Positions 23,201 through 30,922 of a DNA stretch of 35,004 nt are shown one piece after another (position 1 is the first letter of the stretch; each line of letters begins with the position of its first letter). Both the position numbers and the translations under genes were made by a program. The notes below the pieces were generated by a model. The model made no database searches, was not told the origin of the DNA, and saw only the letters and a program-made list of their open reading frames with translations. This DNA comes from Planctomycetota bacterium. Lineage in GTDB: Bacteria > Planctomycetota > B15-G4. The stretch spans positions 1 through 35,004 of the forward strand of contig JAJDER010000081.1 of the NCBI GenBank assembly GCA_029259725.1, in the 5' to 3' direction.

Positions 23201-24550
23201 ATGAGCCTCATGGCCGCACGCATCGCGATCGCCGGAGGCGGCCCCACGGGCCTCATGATGGCCCGACTCCTCGCCGGGGACGGGCACGACGTGGATGTGT
23301 TCGAGGCCGGCCCCGAGATCGGCGGCCTGTGCCGCAGCCGGGAGACCGAGGGCTACACCTTCGATCTGGCCGGCGGCCACATCATGTTCACGCGGGACGA
23401 GCGCGTGGCCCGCTTCTGGGACAGCCTCTACGAAGAGGACGAGGGCTGCGAGACCCACGAACGCCGGACGCGCATCTATCACGCGCGCGACCACTTCGTC
23501 AGCTACCCGTTCGAGAACGCCCTGGGCGAGTTGCCCGTCGAGGACAACATCGAGTGCACCGAGGGCACCATCCGTGCCTACCTCGAACGCGCCGGATCGA
23601 CGGCCCCGAAGGACTTCGAGGCCTGGATCCGCTGGAAGATGGGTGCGGGCGTCGCGAAGCACTTCATGGAGCCCTACAACCAGAAGATCTGGAAGGCGGA
23701 TCTGTCCGAGATGGGCACCTCCTGGATCGAGGGACGGGTTCCGGACGCGCCGGTGGAGGACATCCTGCGCGCGTCGCTGGGCGAGACGACGGAGGGCTAC
23801 ACGCACCAGTCGGTCTTCCGTTACCCCGCGCGCGGCGGTTTCGCGGACGTGCACGAGCGCATCGCGCGGCCGGTGATCGACCGCGTCCAGCTCAACCGCC
23901 GGGTCGAGCGCCTCGAACGCACCGCCGATGCCGGCTGGCTCGTGGACGGAGAGCGCTACGACCACGTCGTCTCGACCCTTCCGCTGCACGTGCTCCCCGA
24001 CGTCATCACCGGCATGGACGCCGGCGCGGCCGAGGCGGCCCGCAACCTGCAGTACCGTGGCGTGGCCAGCTACCTGGTGGGTGTCGAGCGGGAAGAGGTG
24101 CGGCCCTACAGCTGGGTCTACCTGCCGCATCCCTGGCAGGGACCGGCCAATCGCATCACGTACCTCAGCAACTACGCGGCCGCCAACGCGCCCGAGGGGA
24201 AGGGCTCGATCCTGGCCGAGGTGACCTACCAGCCCGACAACCCGCCGGACATCACGCCGGCGGGTCAGCGCGCGCTGGCCGAGGCCCTGGCCGCCGGCGG
24301 CCTGCTCGACGCCGACAAGGTCACGGTCACCGACGGCGCGCTCAACCGCGTCGCCTACATCCTCTACGACATCGGTTTCGAGGCGAAGCGGCGGGCGGTC
24401 CTGGACTGGACCGATGCCCAGGAGGGCCTGTGGTGCATCGGCCGCTTTGGCCGCTACGAGTACCACAACAGCGACCAGTGCCTGGCGCGCTCGATCGACC
24501 TGCACGCGAAGATGCGACCGATCCTGGCCAACGGCGGGGGCGCGTCGTGA
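23201..24550 (+). CDS. FAD-dependent oxidoreductase, UDP-galactopyranose-mutase-like
   Basis: The 449-residue protein has the dinucleotide-binding start RIAIAGGGPTGLMMARLLAG, then VFEAGPEIGGLCRS and DLAGGHIMFTRDE, as in the protoporphyrinogen-oxidase / UDP-galactopyranose-mutase superfamily. The C-terminal FAD-binding end GLWCIGRFGRYEYHNSDQCL fits the subfamily found in polysaccharide clusters. FVSYPFENAL and PYNQKIWKADLSEMG are further family landmarks. It is coupled to a glycosyltransferase (GTGA overlap), which argues for sugar modification rather than heme or carotenoid synthesis. The precise substrate is unknown. ATG 23210 is an alternative start. Confidence 0.85.
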   Translation: MSLMAARIAIAGGGPTGLMMARLLAGDGHDVDVFEAGPEIGGLCRSRETEGYTFDLAGGHIMFTRDERVARFWDSLYEEDEGCETHERRTRIYHARDHFVSYPFENALGELPVEDNIECTEGTIRAYLERAGSTAPKDFEAWIRWKMGAGVAKHFMEPYNQKIWKADLSEMGTSWIEGRVPDAPVEDILRASLGETTEGYTHQSVFRYPARGGFADVHERIARPVIDRVQLNRRVERLERTADAGWLVDGERYDHVVSTLPLHVLPDVITGMDAGAAEAARNLQYRGVASYLVGVEREEVRPYSWVYLPHPWQGPANRITYLSNYAAANAPEGKGSILAEVTYQPDNPPDITPAGQRALAEALAAGGLLDADKVTVTDGALNRVAYILYDIGFEAKRRAVLDWTDAQEGLWCIGRFGRYEYHNSDQCLARSIDLHAKMRPILANGGGAS

Positions 24551-25515
24551 AGCGTGCCGACGGGGAGGCGCGTGTCTCCCTGGTCATCCCCACGCTGAAC
24601 GGCGGCGAGCTGTTCGGGCGCGTGCTCGACATGTGGACCGCGCAGCAGGGTGCCGGGCCGATCGACATCTGCTGCCCGGATTCGGGGAGCCGGGACGGGA
24701 CCCTGGACCACCTGCGCCGGGTGGGCGCGCGCACGCTGCCCATCGCACCGCGCATGTTCAACCACGGCGAGACGCGCAACCGGGCCGTGGCCACGACCCA
24801 CAGCAAGTTCGTGATCCTGTCCGTCCAGGACGCGCTGCCCCTCTCGACGACCCTGGCGCGCGAGCTGATCGCGCCGCTCGAGGCCGACCCGGACCTGTGC
24901 GCGACGTACGGCCGCCAGAAGCCTCGGCCCGGATGCCACCCCGTGCTGCGGGAGCGCATCGACAGCTGGGCCGGCGGTGAGGAGACCGTGTGCCAGGAGC
25001 TCGACGACCAGACCTGGGACGAGCTGGACCCCTGGGATCGGCTGGCGCTGATCCGCTACGACCACGTCATCGCCTGCATGCGGCGCTCGGTCTGGGAGCG
25101 CCATCGCTTCGAGCACGTGTCCTTCGGCGAGGACGTGACCTGGGCTCGGCGGGTGGTCCGCAGCGGCGGCAAGATCGCCTTCGTGCCCACCGCCGTGGTC
25201 GAGCACAGCCATGACCGGGCGGCCTGGGACGAGGCCCGCCGGATCTACTGCGACCACAGCAACCTCCGGCGGCTGGTCGGGCTGGTCACGGTGCCCTCGC
25301 GCCGGGTGATCAAGGGCAACGTCGAGGCCGCCCGCGCCCACTACGCCCAGCTGATCGAGGCGACCCAGGACGTGGACCCCACCACCCGCGAGCTGTGGCT
25401 CGATTGGGCGGACGAACTGGCCCTGTACGAGAACTGGGCGCAGTACCTCGGCGCCCACTACAGCCACCGCTGGTGGTTCCGCCCCGTGGATCGCTGGTTG
25501 CGCAAGCGCATCTGA
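24547..25515 (+). CDS. Family 2 glycosyltransferase, rhamnosyltransferase-like
   Basis: The GTG start overlaps the stop of the FAD gene (GTGA). The 322-residue protein opens with RVSLVIPTLNGGELFGRVLD, followed by DICCPDSGSRDGTLDHLRRV (the nucleotide-binding DSxSxDG), FNHGETRNRA and VQDALPLS, where a QDA takes the role of the DxD metal site as in rhamnosyltransferases. SFGEDVTWARRVVRSGGKIA supplies the catalytic acidic ED. It is cytoplasmic with no membrane anchor. Together with the coupled FAD enzyme it forms a two-gene sugar-modifying unit in the polysaccharide neighbourhood. Confidence 0.9.
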   Translation: MKRADGEARVSLVIPTLNGGELFGRVLDMWTAQQGAGPIDICCPDSGSRDGTLDHLRRVGARTLPIAPRMFNHGETRNRAVATTHSKFVILSVQDALPLSTTLARELIAPLEADPDLCATYGRQKPRPGCHPVLRERIDSWAGGEETVCQELDDQTWDELDPWDRLALIRYDHVIACMRRSVWERHRFEHVSFGEDVTWARRVVRSGGKIAFVPTAVVEHSHDRAAWDEARRIYCDHSNLRRLVGLVTVPSRRVIKGNVEAARAHYAQLIEATQDVDPTTRELWLDWADELALYENWAQYLGAHYSHRWWFRPVDRWLRKRI

Positions 25516-25574
25516 GCGCCGCCGGGGCGGTTCAGGCTCCACTCCCGACCGCACTCCGGCCGATTGGCTTGTGC

Positions 25575-27503
25575 ATGCGGACCTCTCCGACCAACATGGG
25601 CCCGCTCATGTCCTCCCGATCCCCCCTGTCCCTCGCCTGCGCCCTGCTCGCCGTGATCGTCGCCGGTTGCGGTGAGGGCGGCGACTTCCAGCGTCCGACC
25701 GGCGGCCCGCACACGGTCGTGCTGGTCAGCCTGGACACGCTGAGGCCCGACCGGCTCGGCGTCTACGGCAACGGCCCCGAGGTCTCGCCGAACCTGGACG
25801 CGCTGGCCGCCGAGTCGGTGGTGTTCGAGCAGGCCCTGGCCCCGGCGCCCTGGACCCTGCCCTCGCACATGTCGATGCTGACCGGCCTGGACCCCGTCGC
25901 TCACGGTGTGCGGAACGCCGGCTACGCCCTGTCGCGACACGTGGACACCCTGGCCGAGGTGCTCCAGCGCGCGGGCTTCGACACGGGTGCGTTCACCGAC
26001 GGCGGCTTCGTGTCGGCGGAGTTCGGCTTCGACGCGGGCTTCGACGTGTACGAGGACGAGCGGGTCAACGAGGGGATCAACGGGTTCCGGCGGTCGCTGC
26101 CCAACGCGATCGAGTGGCTCGCCGACGCCGACAGCGACGACGACGTCTTCCTGTTCCTGCACACGTTCGACGCCCACGCGCCCTACGACAGCCCCGACCC
26201 CGAGATCCTCGAGCACTTCCGCGCGCGCCCGACCCCGGACGGCCCCGACGACCACTTCCTGTACCAGGCCCAATACATGGACCAGCAGGTCAAGATGGGC
26301 GTGACCGGGTACGGCCGCATGTCCGCGCTGCTCAACGACTACGACGCCGGCGTGCACCAGGCCGACGTCGGCCTCGGGCAGGTGTTGGCCAAGCTGCGCG
26401 AGCTGGGTCGCTACGAGAACGCGCTGATCGTGGTGACCTCCGATCACGGCGAGTCCTTCTTCGATCACGGCCTGCACGTCGGTCACGGCCTCGGCACGAC
26501 CAACGACGAGCTCGCGATCCCGATGATCGTGCGCTTCCCCGGCGGCCAGCGGGGCGGTGAGCGGCGCGACGATCTCGTCGACCTGATCGACGTCGCCCCG
26601 ACGGTGCTCGACGTCGTCGGCCTGGAGCGGCCGGAGGCCATGCAGGGCGACTCGATGCTCGCCCTCCTCGAGGGCGCGCGCCAGCAGCGCGACTACATCT
26701 TCGGCCTCTCGACCAACACCGAGACCTACTTCCTGGTGCGCGATGGTTGGAAGTACATCACCCCGGTGGCCATTGCCCCGATCGAGGTCGCGCGCCGGCA
26801 CCTGCGTCCCGAGTGCCCGCCGCTGGGCAACTGGGGCCGCTGCAAGCCCTATCGCGTCGACAAGGGCACGGACGCGGAACGCGAGCTGCGCTACGACGAG
26901 CAGCGCGACCCCCTCGCCATCAAGGACTCACTCAGCACGACCGAGTCGCTGTACCACCTGCAGAAGGACCCGGGTGAGACGCGCAACCTCACCGAGCGCG
27001 AGGACGACCGTCGAAAGAACATGGTGATCTTCCTGCGACAGGTCGAGATGAGCTCGGCGGATGTGTACGACTCGCTGTTCGACGCCGAGGCCGAGGTCGG
27101 CTTCAACCCCCACACGAACCAGCAGTTGAAGCAGATGGGCTACCTGGCCGATCCGAGCCAGGACGCGTTCAAGGCGCTGCCGAAGCCCATGCGCGACGCC
27201 CTCACCACGGGGTCCCCGCCGCCGGACATGGGTGCGCTCTACGCCGCCGATCGCACCGTGCACCTGGTGCGCATGCGGCTGCTGACCGGCGAACCGCTGC
27301 CGCCGGGCACGCGCCAGCGTCTCAAGCAGGCCGGCGATGCCTACGTGGCCTGGTGGGGCGAGGCCGACGAGGAGTTCAAGCTGCGCGCGGTATGGCGGCT
27401 GGTGTCGCTCTACAACCTGTCGGTGCAGGCCGGCTCGCCGCTCGACTGGAAGGACTGGCTCGACCAGGGCCTCGACCTGCTGGGCTACGAGGGTCCGCGC
27501 TGA
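25575..27503 (+). CDS. Sulfatase-superfamily lipoprotein with a threonine nucleophile
   Basis: The protein of about 642 residues carries a lipoprotein signal (ACALLAVIVAGC, C32); ATG 25608 is an equally plausible start and no ribosome site decides. Alkaline-phosphatase/sulfatase superfamily landmarks follow: VVLVSLDTLRPDRLGVYGN with metal ligand D54, APWTLPSHMSMLTGLDPVAHG, and VVTSDHGESFFDHGLHVGHG for the second metal set. The formylglycine motif C/S-x-P-x-R is replaced by T-L-P-S-H (T94), so it cannot be a classical sulfatase. Threonine is the nucleophile in LtaS-type phosphotransferases and in arylphosphatase-like members. It may be a phosphodiesterase or phosphotransferase acting on a surface glycan or lipid. 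The last 150 residues are helical and unlike the family core. Confidence 0.88.
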   Translation: MRTSPTNMGPLMSSRSPLSLACALLAVIVAGCGEGGDFQRPTGGPHTVVLVSLDTLRPDRLGVYGNGPEVSPNLDALAAESVVFEQALAPAPWTLPSHMSMLTGLDPVAHGVRNAGYALSRHVDTLAEVLQRAGFDTGAFTDGGFVSAEFGFDAGFDVYEDERVNEGINGFRRSLPNAIEWLADADSDDDVFLFLHTFDAHAPYDSPDPEILEHFRARPTPDGPDDHFLYQAQYMDQQVKMGVTGYGRMSALLNDYDAGVHQADVGLGQVLAKLRELGRYENALIVVTSDHGESFFDHGLHVGHGLGTTNDELAIPMIVRFPGGQRGGERRDDLVDLIDVAPTVLDVVGLERPEAMQGDSMLALLEGARQQRDYIFGLSTNTETYFLVRDGWKYITPVAIAPIEVARRHLRPECPPLGNWGRCKPYRVDKGTDAERELRYDEQRDPLAIKDSLSTTESLYHLQKDPGETRNLTEREDDRRKNMVIFLRQVEMSSADVYDSLFDAEAEVGFNPHTNQQLKQMGYLADPSQDAFKALPKPMRDALTTGSPPPDMGALYAADRTVHLVRMRLLTGEPLPPGTRQRLKQAGDAYVAWWGEADEEFKLRAVWRLVSLYNLSVQAGSPLDWKDWLDQGLDLLGYEGPR

Positions 27504-27504
27504 T

Positions 27505-27560
27505 CCACGCGCGGGTGTCGCAGCAACGCGGTCGCGCACCGGTCGGCCCGGCGCGCGTGG
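27505..27560. terminator. Long inverted repeat between convergent genes
   Basis: CCACGCGCG (27505-27513) and CGCGCGTGG (27552-27560) are perfect complements separated by 38 bases. They fill the short gap between the convergent sulfatase-like gene and moaA. A bidirectional termination role is likely by position, although there is no T-run and the loop is long. Confidence 0.35.
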
Positions 27561-27564
27561 TGGG

Positions 27565-28587
27565 TCAGCCGCCCACCTGGTTCATCTGGACGTGGCCCAC
27601 GCCGTCGTGCACGGGCGGCTTCACGCGGCGCAGGAAGTCGAGCGCTCCGGCGACCGCCGCGTCCAGGTCGTCGGCACCGCGCACCAGGGCACGCACGTCG
27701 ACCTCGCCGCCCTCGAACAGGCATGAGCGCAGGCGGCCGTCCGCGGTGAGTCGGACGCGATTGCAGGTCTCGCAGAAGGGCAGCGAGATGGCCGCGATGA
27801 CACCCACGCGCTGACCGGTGGAGGCGATGGTGAAGGTCTCGGCCGGGCCCGGCGGGCCGGGGTCCTTGTCGCGCGGCGCCAGCGGCCCGTAGGCCTCGAT
27901 GCGGCGGCGGATCTCGCCGACGGGCACGCGGTGCAGGTCGAGTCCGTACTCGTTCGACGTCAGCGGCATGAACTCGATGAAGCGCTGCTCGTGACCCTGG
28001 CTCTCGGCGAACGCCAGCAGGTCCGGGATCTCGTCGTCGTTGAAGCCGCCCATGACGACCGTATTGAGCTTGGTGCGCTCGAAGCCCGCGTCGGCCGCGG
28101 CGGCCAGGCCGGCCAGCGCGGCGTCGAGACCCGCGCGGCGCGAGATGCGTTCGAAGCGGTCGGGGCGCAGGGTGTCGAGGCTGACGTTCAATCGGTCCAG
28201 TCCGGCGTCCCGCAGCGCTCGCGCCTGGGGGGCAAGCAGCATCGCGTTGGTCGTCATGCACAGCTGCACGTCGTCGGAGAGGGCGCGCAGCATGCCGACC
28301 AGCTTGGGCACCTCGCGCCGCATGAGCGGCTCGCCCCCGGTGATGCGGATCTTGCGCACGCCGGCGTCCACCAGGATGCGCGCCACGGCGAGCAGCTCCT
28401 CGAAATGGAGCAGGTGGTCGCGCGGGAAGAACTCCTGGTCCTCCGGCATGCAGTAGCGGCAGCGGAGGTTGCAGCGATCGGTGACCGAGATGCGCAGATA
28501 GGTGATCGTCCGCGGCGCCCCCAGTCCGGGGCCCTCGGACGACTCGCGTGTCGGCAGGGGATCGATGATGACAGGCATGGCAGCCAC
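27565..28587 (-). CDS. moaA: GTP 3',8-cyclase MoaA (molybdenum cofactor biosynthesis)
   Basis: The 340-residue radical-SAM protein carries both iron-sulfur sites: the N-terminal CNLRCRYC (C39, C43, C46) after YLRISVTDR, and the C-terminal FCETCNRVRLTADGRLRSCL. It has IRITGGEPLMRREV for SAM binding, NVSLDTLRPDRFERISRR, and it ends in QVGG, the double-glycine tail required for activity. It converts GTP to 3',8-cyclo-H2GTP, the first step of molybdopterin synthesis. GTG 28587 is preferred because GGGAGGGG is about ten bases upstream; ATG 28578 is an alternative. That Shine-Dalgarno is buried in a hairpin. No other moa gene is nearby, so it stands alone next to a sigma factor. Confidence 0.97.
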   Translation of the reverse strand: MAAMPVIIDPLPTRESSEGPGLGAPRTITYLRISVTDRCNLRCRYCMPEDQEFFPRDHLLHFEELLAVARILVDAGVRKIRITGGEPLMRREVPKLVGMLRALSDDVQLCMTTNAMLLAPQARALRDAGLDRLNVSLDTLRPDRFERISRRAGLDAALAGLAAAADAGFERTKLNTVVMGGFNDDEIPDLLAFAESQGHEQRFIEFMPLTSNEYGLDLHRVPVGEIRRRIEAYGPLAPRDKDPGPPGPAETFTIASTGQRVGVIAAISLPFCETCNRVRLTADGRLRSCLFEGGEVDVRALVRGADDLDAAVAGALDFLRRVKPPVHDGVGHVQMNQVGG

Positions 28588-28596
28588 CCATGGTAA

Positions 28597-28632
28597 CGCC
28601 CCCTCCCGGTCCCGAGGAACCGGAAGGGGGCG
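28597..28632 (-). promoter_or_regulatory. 14-bp hairpin covering the moaA Shine-Dalgarno
   Basis: In the minus-strand transcript CGCCCCCUUCCGGU pairs with ACCGGGAGGGGGCG (13 Watson-Crick pairs and one U-G), around an 8-nt loop. The 3' arm contains GGGAGGGGG, the moaA ribosome site. No U-run follows (UUACC), so it is a poor intrinsic terminator for the sigma gene and more like a translational block or attenuator. The U-G pair exists only on this strand; on the other it is a C-A mismatch. Confidence 0.6.
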
Positions 28633-28651
28633 CGGAAGCCGGTCGAATCGA

Positions 28652-29911
28652 TCAGAGGAAGTCGCGCAGCTCGTCGCTCACGCGCGGCTTGCCCAGCTTG
28701 GCCAGGGCCTTGACCTGCATCTGCCGCACGCGCTCACGGGACACGCTCATACGCGTGCCGATCTGATCCAGGGTCTCGGGCTGCTTCCCGCCCAGGCCGA
28801 ATCGCAGGGTCAGGATATCGCGCTCGGCGTCGGTCAGCGCCCGATCCATGAGCTCGTCGAGCCGCTCTCCGAGCAGTCGCTTCTCCCAGGGTCCCAGATC
28901 GAGGTCCTCGATCTCGTCCGGCAGGGCCGACGCGAAGGTGTCCTCGCCGTCTCCCATCGGGCCGTCCAACGAGTACGTGAAGCGATCGGTGGCCATCAGC
29001 CGGGCGGCCGCCTGCGGCGTGATGTCGAAGTGCGCCGAGACGTCCTTGATGTCCATGTCCTTCTTGTTGCGGGGCAGCTTGCCCTCGCGACGCAGGCGGC
29101 GCATCTTCTGCTGCAGGTAGTTGGGGACACGCACCATGCCGCGGCTGGCGGTGATCAGGCGCTCGACGGCCTGGCGCACCCACCACGCGGCGTAGGTCCC
29201 GAAGCGCACGCCCTTGCGGTAGTCGTACTTCTCGACGGCCCGGATCAGCGCCGTGTTGCCCTCCTGGATCAGGTCCATCATCGGGACGGCGTAGGTCCGG
29301 TAGGCGTGGCACATGCCGACCACCAGGTACAGGTTGCGCTCGACGAGGTGGCCGCGCAGGCGGTTGTAGTCCCGCACGCCTCGCACCAGGTCCTCAGGCA
29401 GGTCCATGGCGCCGTGGCCCCGCCGGCGACTCCGTGGAACCGCGAGCCGCTCGCGCAGGGTCTCGAGGTCCGTGCCGCGCTCCAGGATCTGCTCGCGCTC
29501 GTCCTCGGACAGCCCCTTGCCGGCCAGGGCCAGGGACATGCGCTCGCGGGCGAACTCCATGCGCCGGGCCATGACGTACTCGCCGAATCGATCCAGACGC
29601 GGGGCCTCGCGCACGCGGTCGGCGTACAGGGCGAAGGGATCCGGGGCCTCGATCAGATCGACGCCGTCGTAGTCGGTGATGCCCACGCGGAGCGGGTCGC
29701 CGGGATCGGTCGCATCGACGATCTCGATGCCCTCGAGGGTCCGCACGAGTCGCCGCAGCTTGGCCGGCGTCTCGCAGGCCTCGACCAGCAGCGGGTCCAG
29801 GCGGTCGTAGGCGATCACTCCGCTGTCCTGGGCGTCCCTGAGCACGCGCTTGCGCTCGGCCGCGCCGTAGGGCCGGGTGTCGGTCTTGGGGGTCTTGGTC
29901 TTGGCGATCAT
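28652..29911 (-). CDS. Sigma-70 family RNA polymerase sigma factor, primary-type
   Basis: ATG 29911 follows CCGGAG closely and is preferred to upstream extensions. The 419-residue protein contains region 2 (MMDLIQEGNTALIRAVEKYD then FGTYAAWWVRQAVERLI), region 3, and region 4 with ERDILTLRFGLGG, TLDQIGTRMSVSRERVRQMQ. Region 2.4 AWWVRQAVERLI matches the primary and primary-like group. The first 150 residues are a lineage-specific N-terminal part with no clear region 1.1, so it may be the housekeeping factor of a deep-branching lineage or an alternative group 2 factor. It lies 64 bp upstream of moaA on the same strand. Confidence 0.93.
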   Translation of the reverse strand: MIAKTKTPKTDTRPYGAAERKRVLRDAQDSGVIAYDRLDPLLVEACETPAKLRRLVRTLEGIEIVDATDPGDPLRVGITDYDGVDLIEAPDPFALYADRVREAPRLDRFGEYVMARRMEFARERMSLALAGKGLSEDEREQILERGTDLETLRERLAVPRSRRRGHGAMDLPEDLVRGVRDYNRLRGHLVERNLYLVVGMCHAYRTYAVPMMDLIQEGNTALIRAVEKYDYRKGVRFGTYAAWWVRQAVERLITASRGMVRVPNYLQQKMRRLRREGKLPRNKKDMDIKDVSAHFDITPQAAARLMATDRFTYSLDGPMGDGEDTFASALPDEIEDLDLGPWEKRLLGERLDELMDRALTDAERDILTLRFGLGGKQPETLDQIGTRMSVSRERVRQMQVKALAKLGKPRVSDELRDFL

Positions 29912-30365
29912 GTCGATTCTCCGGAGCCACAGCAGCGGCTCCCGTCTGCTCACAGCGGGCCGGGAGGTTGGCCCGTCCGTAGGCGTCGTGGGCTCCTTGT
30001 TGTGTTTTCCCGGCAGCTCTTCGCAGCGAAGGCGCCGTCGGATGCCGGGTCGTTCCCGCGGATACGAGCGCGAACGCAAGCGCAGCGCGCCTCGACCCGG
30101 ATCCGACGATCCCGACCTCCGTCGTCCTCGACCGGGTAGACGGCCAACGAACCCCGAGTGATGCCTCACAGTGCCGGTATGTGAGCGGCGCATGCCCGTC
30201 AGGCACGTCTTGGACCCGTCGCGAAACGGTGTTCCGCTGCCCATGACTGCGCGAACGCGGGCGAGTCGATCCGCCGTGGCGCGTCGGTGGCATCTGCCGG
30301 CCAGCGCAACCCCACCGCCGGCGGGGACAGCGTCGACGCCGGACCGGGGGCGAGGCCCGGCGCGC
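29912..30365. other. Intergenic region upstream of the sigma factor gene
   Basis: These 454 bases hold no gene I can support; the open frames here lack ribosome sites and recognisable domains. They precede the sigma factor gene and should include its promoter, but no convincing -35/-10 pair was found. A short inverted repeat CGGGCC/GGCCCG lies near 29957-29976 in the leader of the sigma transcript. Confidence 0.4.
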
Positions 30366-30830
30366 CTAAAGCGCCTGGACCTGCAGCACCAGGTGGTAGA
30401 GCCCGAGCAGGAAGTAGAACGAGAACCCGACGCCCAGGGCGACCCGAGCCGGCCGGAAGTTCTTGTGCAGCATCACGAACACGAGGCACACGGCCGAGAG
30501 CAGGCCCTTGGCGACGACGAAGAACTCGCCACCCTGATCGATCATCCACTGGGCCACCGGGTTGAGCTCGCGCCCGCCCTTGCCCAGGTAGATCAGCGTG
30601 CTCACCGAGTCGATCACGGTCAGTGCGAAGAAGACGACCAGCAACGCCACGAGTGGGCCGCCGTACACGTCCACGTACACGTCTTCCTTCTCACCGTCAC
30701 GGCGACCGGCGCGTCGCCGACCTCCGAAGAACGTGTACCGGGAGAGCATCGGCGTCGCGCGCTGGCGACGGTCCGGCCCGCGGTGGGCGCGCTCGGTCTC
30801 CTCGCCGGGTGGGTTCTCTGGCGTGTCCAT
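30366..30830 (-). CDS. DUF5658-domain membrane protein
   Basis: The 154-residue protein starts with a charged cytoplasmic stretch (GPDRRQRATPMLSRYTFFGG, then RRRAGRR), followed by three to four membrane helices. The first carries ALTVIDSVSTLIYLGKGG and RELNPVAQWMI, the signature of DUF5658. The pattern recurs across bacteria in proteins of unknown role. The gene is divergent from the TMTC-like gene (gap about 90 bp) and runs in the same direction as the sigma factor gene. Confidence 0.85.
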   Translation of the reverse strand: MDTPENPPGEETERAHRGPDRRQRATPMLSRYTFFGGRRRAGRRDGEKEDVYVDVYGGPLVALLVVFFALTVIDSVSTLIYLGKGGRELNPVAQWMIDQGGEFFVVAKGLLSAVCLVFVMLHKNFRPARVALGVGFSFYFLLGLYHLVLQVQAL

Positions 30831-30922
30831 GGGGCTCCTATCGGCCCGTCTCTCCGCGAACTGGACCCGATTCAGCGTCCGGAAGGGCGTTCCCGCGGCC
30901 GGAGGATCCTATATTCGGCCCC

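Noticed and set aside
22945-24546. Upstream extension of the GT2 frame.
   Set aside because: It overlaps the FAD gene in another frame; the GTG at 24547 with GTGA coupling and the conserved GT2 start fix the true start.
25575-27503. Annotation as a classical sulfatase.
   Set aside because: The required C/S-x-P-x-R modification site is absent; only superfamily membership is supported.
28597-28632. Simple Rho-independent terminator of the sigma factor gene.
   Set aside because: No U-run follows the stem, and the stem covers the next gene's ribosome site; termination remains possible but is not the best reading.
29912-30293. Upstream extensions of the sigma factor frame and overlapping open frames.
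   Set aside because: ATG 29911 has a good ribosome site; upstream residues are Arg/Ser-rich without conserved sequence.
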